From positions 62,001-126,000 of the forward strand of contig NZ_CVSX01000007.1 of the NCBI RefSeq assembly GCF_001180305.1: a stretch of 64,000 nt of DNA, read 5' to 3'. The position numbers and the translations under genes were made by a program. The notes under the pieces were generated by a model, which searched no databases, was not told the DNA's origin, and worked only from the letters and a program-made list of their open reading frames with translations. The DNA is from Prochlorococcus marinus (lineage in GTDB: Bacteria; Cyanobacteriota; Cyanobacteriia; PCC-6307; Cyanobiaceae). Of this stretch, positions 63,369 through 64,000 are shown piece after piece. How positions within the stretch are numbered: the stretch's first letter is position 1; each line of letters opens with the position of its first letter.

Positions 63369-63551
63369 TTACCTGAATCCGAAACTCGTTTTTTGTTTTT
63401 CCTTTTCTTCCCATTCATTAAGAACTAGTTTTAGTAGAATTTTGACTTCTAAATTCGAAGCATTAGTATCATTCTGAAGATTTATGCAAATATTTTTAAT
63501 TTCCTCAAAAGCATTATCGATTAATATTGTTTTTTGATCTGGATTAGCCAT
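63369..63551 (-). CDS. 60-aa helical small protein
   Basis: From ATG 63551, MANPDQKTILIDNAFEEIKN, then a leucine/asparagine-rich amphipathic helix (NLEVKILLKLVLNEWEEKEK). Soluble and acidic. It starts 6 bp from the upstream minus-strand gene, so the two form a small operon. Function unknown. Confidence 0.5.
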   Translation of the reverse strand: MANPDQKTILIDNAFEEIKNICINLQNDTNASNLEVKILLKLVLNEWEEKEKQKTSFGFR

Positions 63552-63557
63552 AGAATT

Positions 63558-63755
63558 TTAAAAAGCTCCATTACAGTTAAAACCACTGCAATTAATGATC
63601 CTGAAAATGTTCATTATAAAATTATGGAATTTTTCATCAAAAAAAAATGCCCAAGTCGTAAATATTGCAAAGCCAGAAACAGCAAAAGCAGCATATTGAA
63701 GCCAATGTATTCCATAGCTGTCTATTCCATTTTTATCAAAATCAGAATTACTCAA
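63558..63755 (-). CDS. 65-aa single-pass membrane protein
   Basis: From ATG 63755. A polar N-terminus (MSNSDFDKNGIDSYGIHW) precedes one membrane helix (LQYAAFAVSGFAIFTTWAFFF) and a tail with two cysteines (INCSGFNCNGAF). It is about 90 bp downstream of the Hli-type gene at the window edge, on the same strand, so it may sit in the same light-stress transcript. Family unknown. Confidence 0.55.
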   Translation of the reverse strand: MSNSDFDKNGIDSYGIHWLQYAAFAVSGFAIFTTWAFFFDEKFHNFIMNIFRIINCSGFNCNGAF

Positions 63756-63846
63756 ATCTTTTTTTTATTTATAATAAAAATTATTTTTTTAAAAGGAGAG
63801 TTTGTTTTGAATGAGAGACTTATTTCTTCTTAGATGTATTAATCGC

Positions 63847-64000
63847 TTAAATAAACCCTGGAATTATCCATCCAAAAAAACCATAGTTTATTATTAAAGC
63901 TAAAAACCCAATCATAGCTAATCTCCCATTTGTTATTTCGGCATTTTTCCAATATTTACCCATATAATTATTAATTTTTTTCGAATTTTTATCTATCAAA
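63847..64000 (-). CDS. hli: high-light-inducible protein (Hli/Scp), partial
   Basis: A gene that reads off the right edge of the window. The visible C-terminal 50 residues include KYWKNAEITNGRLAMIGFLALI, the ExxNGRxAMIGF chlorophyll-binding motif of one-helix Hli proteins, and end GWIIPGFI. Hli proteins bind chlorophyll and carotenoids and protect photosystems under excess light. A TTG codon at the edge of the window could be its start, but the real start may lie further on. Confidence 0.88.
   Translation of the reverse strand, partial: LIDKNSKKINNYMGKYWKNAEITNGRLAMIGFLALIINYGFFGWIIPGFI

Overview
The window is a chromosomal segment of a high-light-adapted Prochlorococcus, with very AT-rich DNA, tiny intergenic spaces and many TTG starts. 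The diagnostic genes are a Pcb chlorophyll-binding antenna protein, an epsilon-type lycopene cyclase, a B12-dependent class II ribonucleotide reductase, a high-light-inducible (Hli) protein and many picocyanobacterial DUF families. From memory, the run acs, hisS, pcb, gltS, GST, lycopene cyclase matches the gene order around pcb in strain MED4. I see no insertion sequence, prophage block, rRNA operon or CRISPR array.

Layout. 0-9.6 kb: acetyl-CoA synthetase, a DUF1350-type protein, a DEDDh exonuclease, a glycine/methionine repeat protein with a DUF3721-like tail, hisS with two small followers, pcb and a glutamate/Na+ symporter. 9.6-21.2 kb: GST, a GIY-YIG-like membrane protein, short-chain dehydrogenases flanking lycopene cyclase, MscS channel, isochorismatase-like hydrolase, Fur-family regulator, ArsS-like radical SAM protein, and a glucosylglycerol-phosphatase homologue facing a GpsA-like protein. 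21.2-27.6 kb: methionine/sulfur genes (metY, a MetA with an acetyl-CoA-type residue, SulP transporter), an FAD oxidase and a CbiX-type chelatase. 27.6-33.7 kb: DUF2811, GMC oxidoreductase, pentapeptide protein, a ribbon-helix-helix regulator operon with palindromic operators, glyoxalase I, Tic20-like protein and small membrane proteins.

33.8-35.7 kb is a regulatory hot spot. It holds a probable Yfr2-family ncRNA, a second terminator-bounded structured segment, tRNA-Ser(UGA), a 49-aa membrane peptide, and a 33-aa DUF4278-like peptide. The leader of that last gene looks like a glutamine (Downstream-peptide) riboswitch preceded by an NtcA-type palindrome. 35.7-59.5 kb is mostly housekeeping: nrdJ, prfC, CPP1-like, hslO, an ABC ATPase, rsmE, a DUF92 protein, phnDCE, aminotransferase, a truncated uracil-DNA glycosylase, ispG, ctpA, nadA, phosphoesterase, MidA-like methyltransferase, aroB and purK, followed by 6S RNA.

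59.5-64 kb is a small-gene island. It contains two DUF1651 paralogues with near-identical promoters carrying LexA-like boxes, overlapping mini-ORFs, a stand-alone NAD+-dependent ligase adenylation domain with membrane mini-proteins, a 13-codon ORF with a strong Shine-Dalgarno sequence, and an Hli gene running off the window end.

Functional themes are photosynthetic light harvesting and carotenoids, sulfur assimilation into methionine, cobalamin/B12 use, phosphonate or phosphite uptake, and nitrogen signalling through a tiny riboswitch-controlled peptide.
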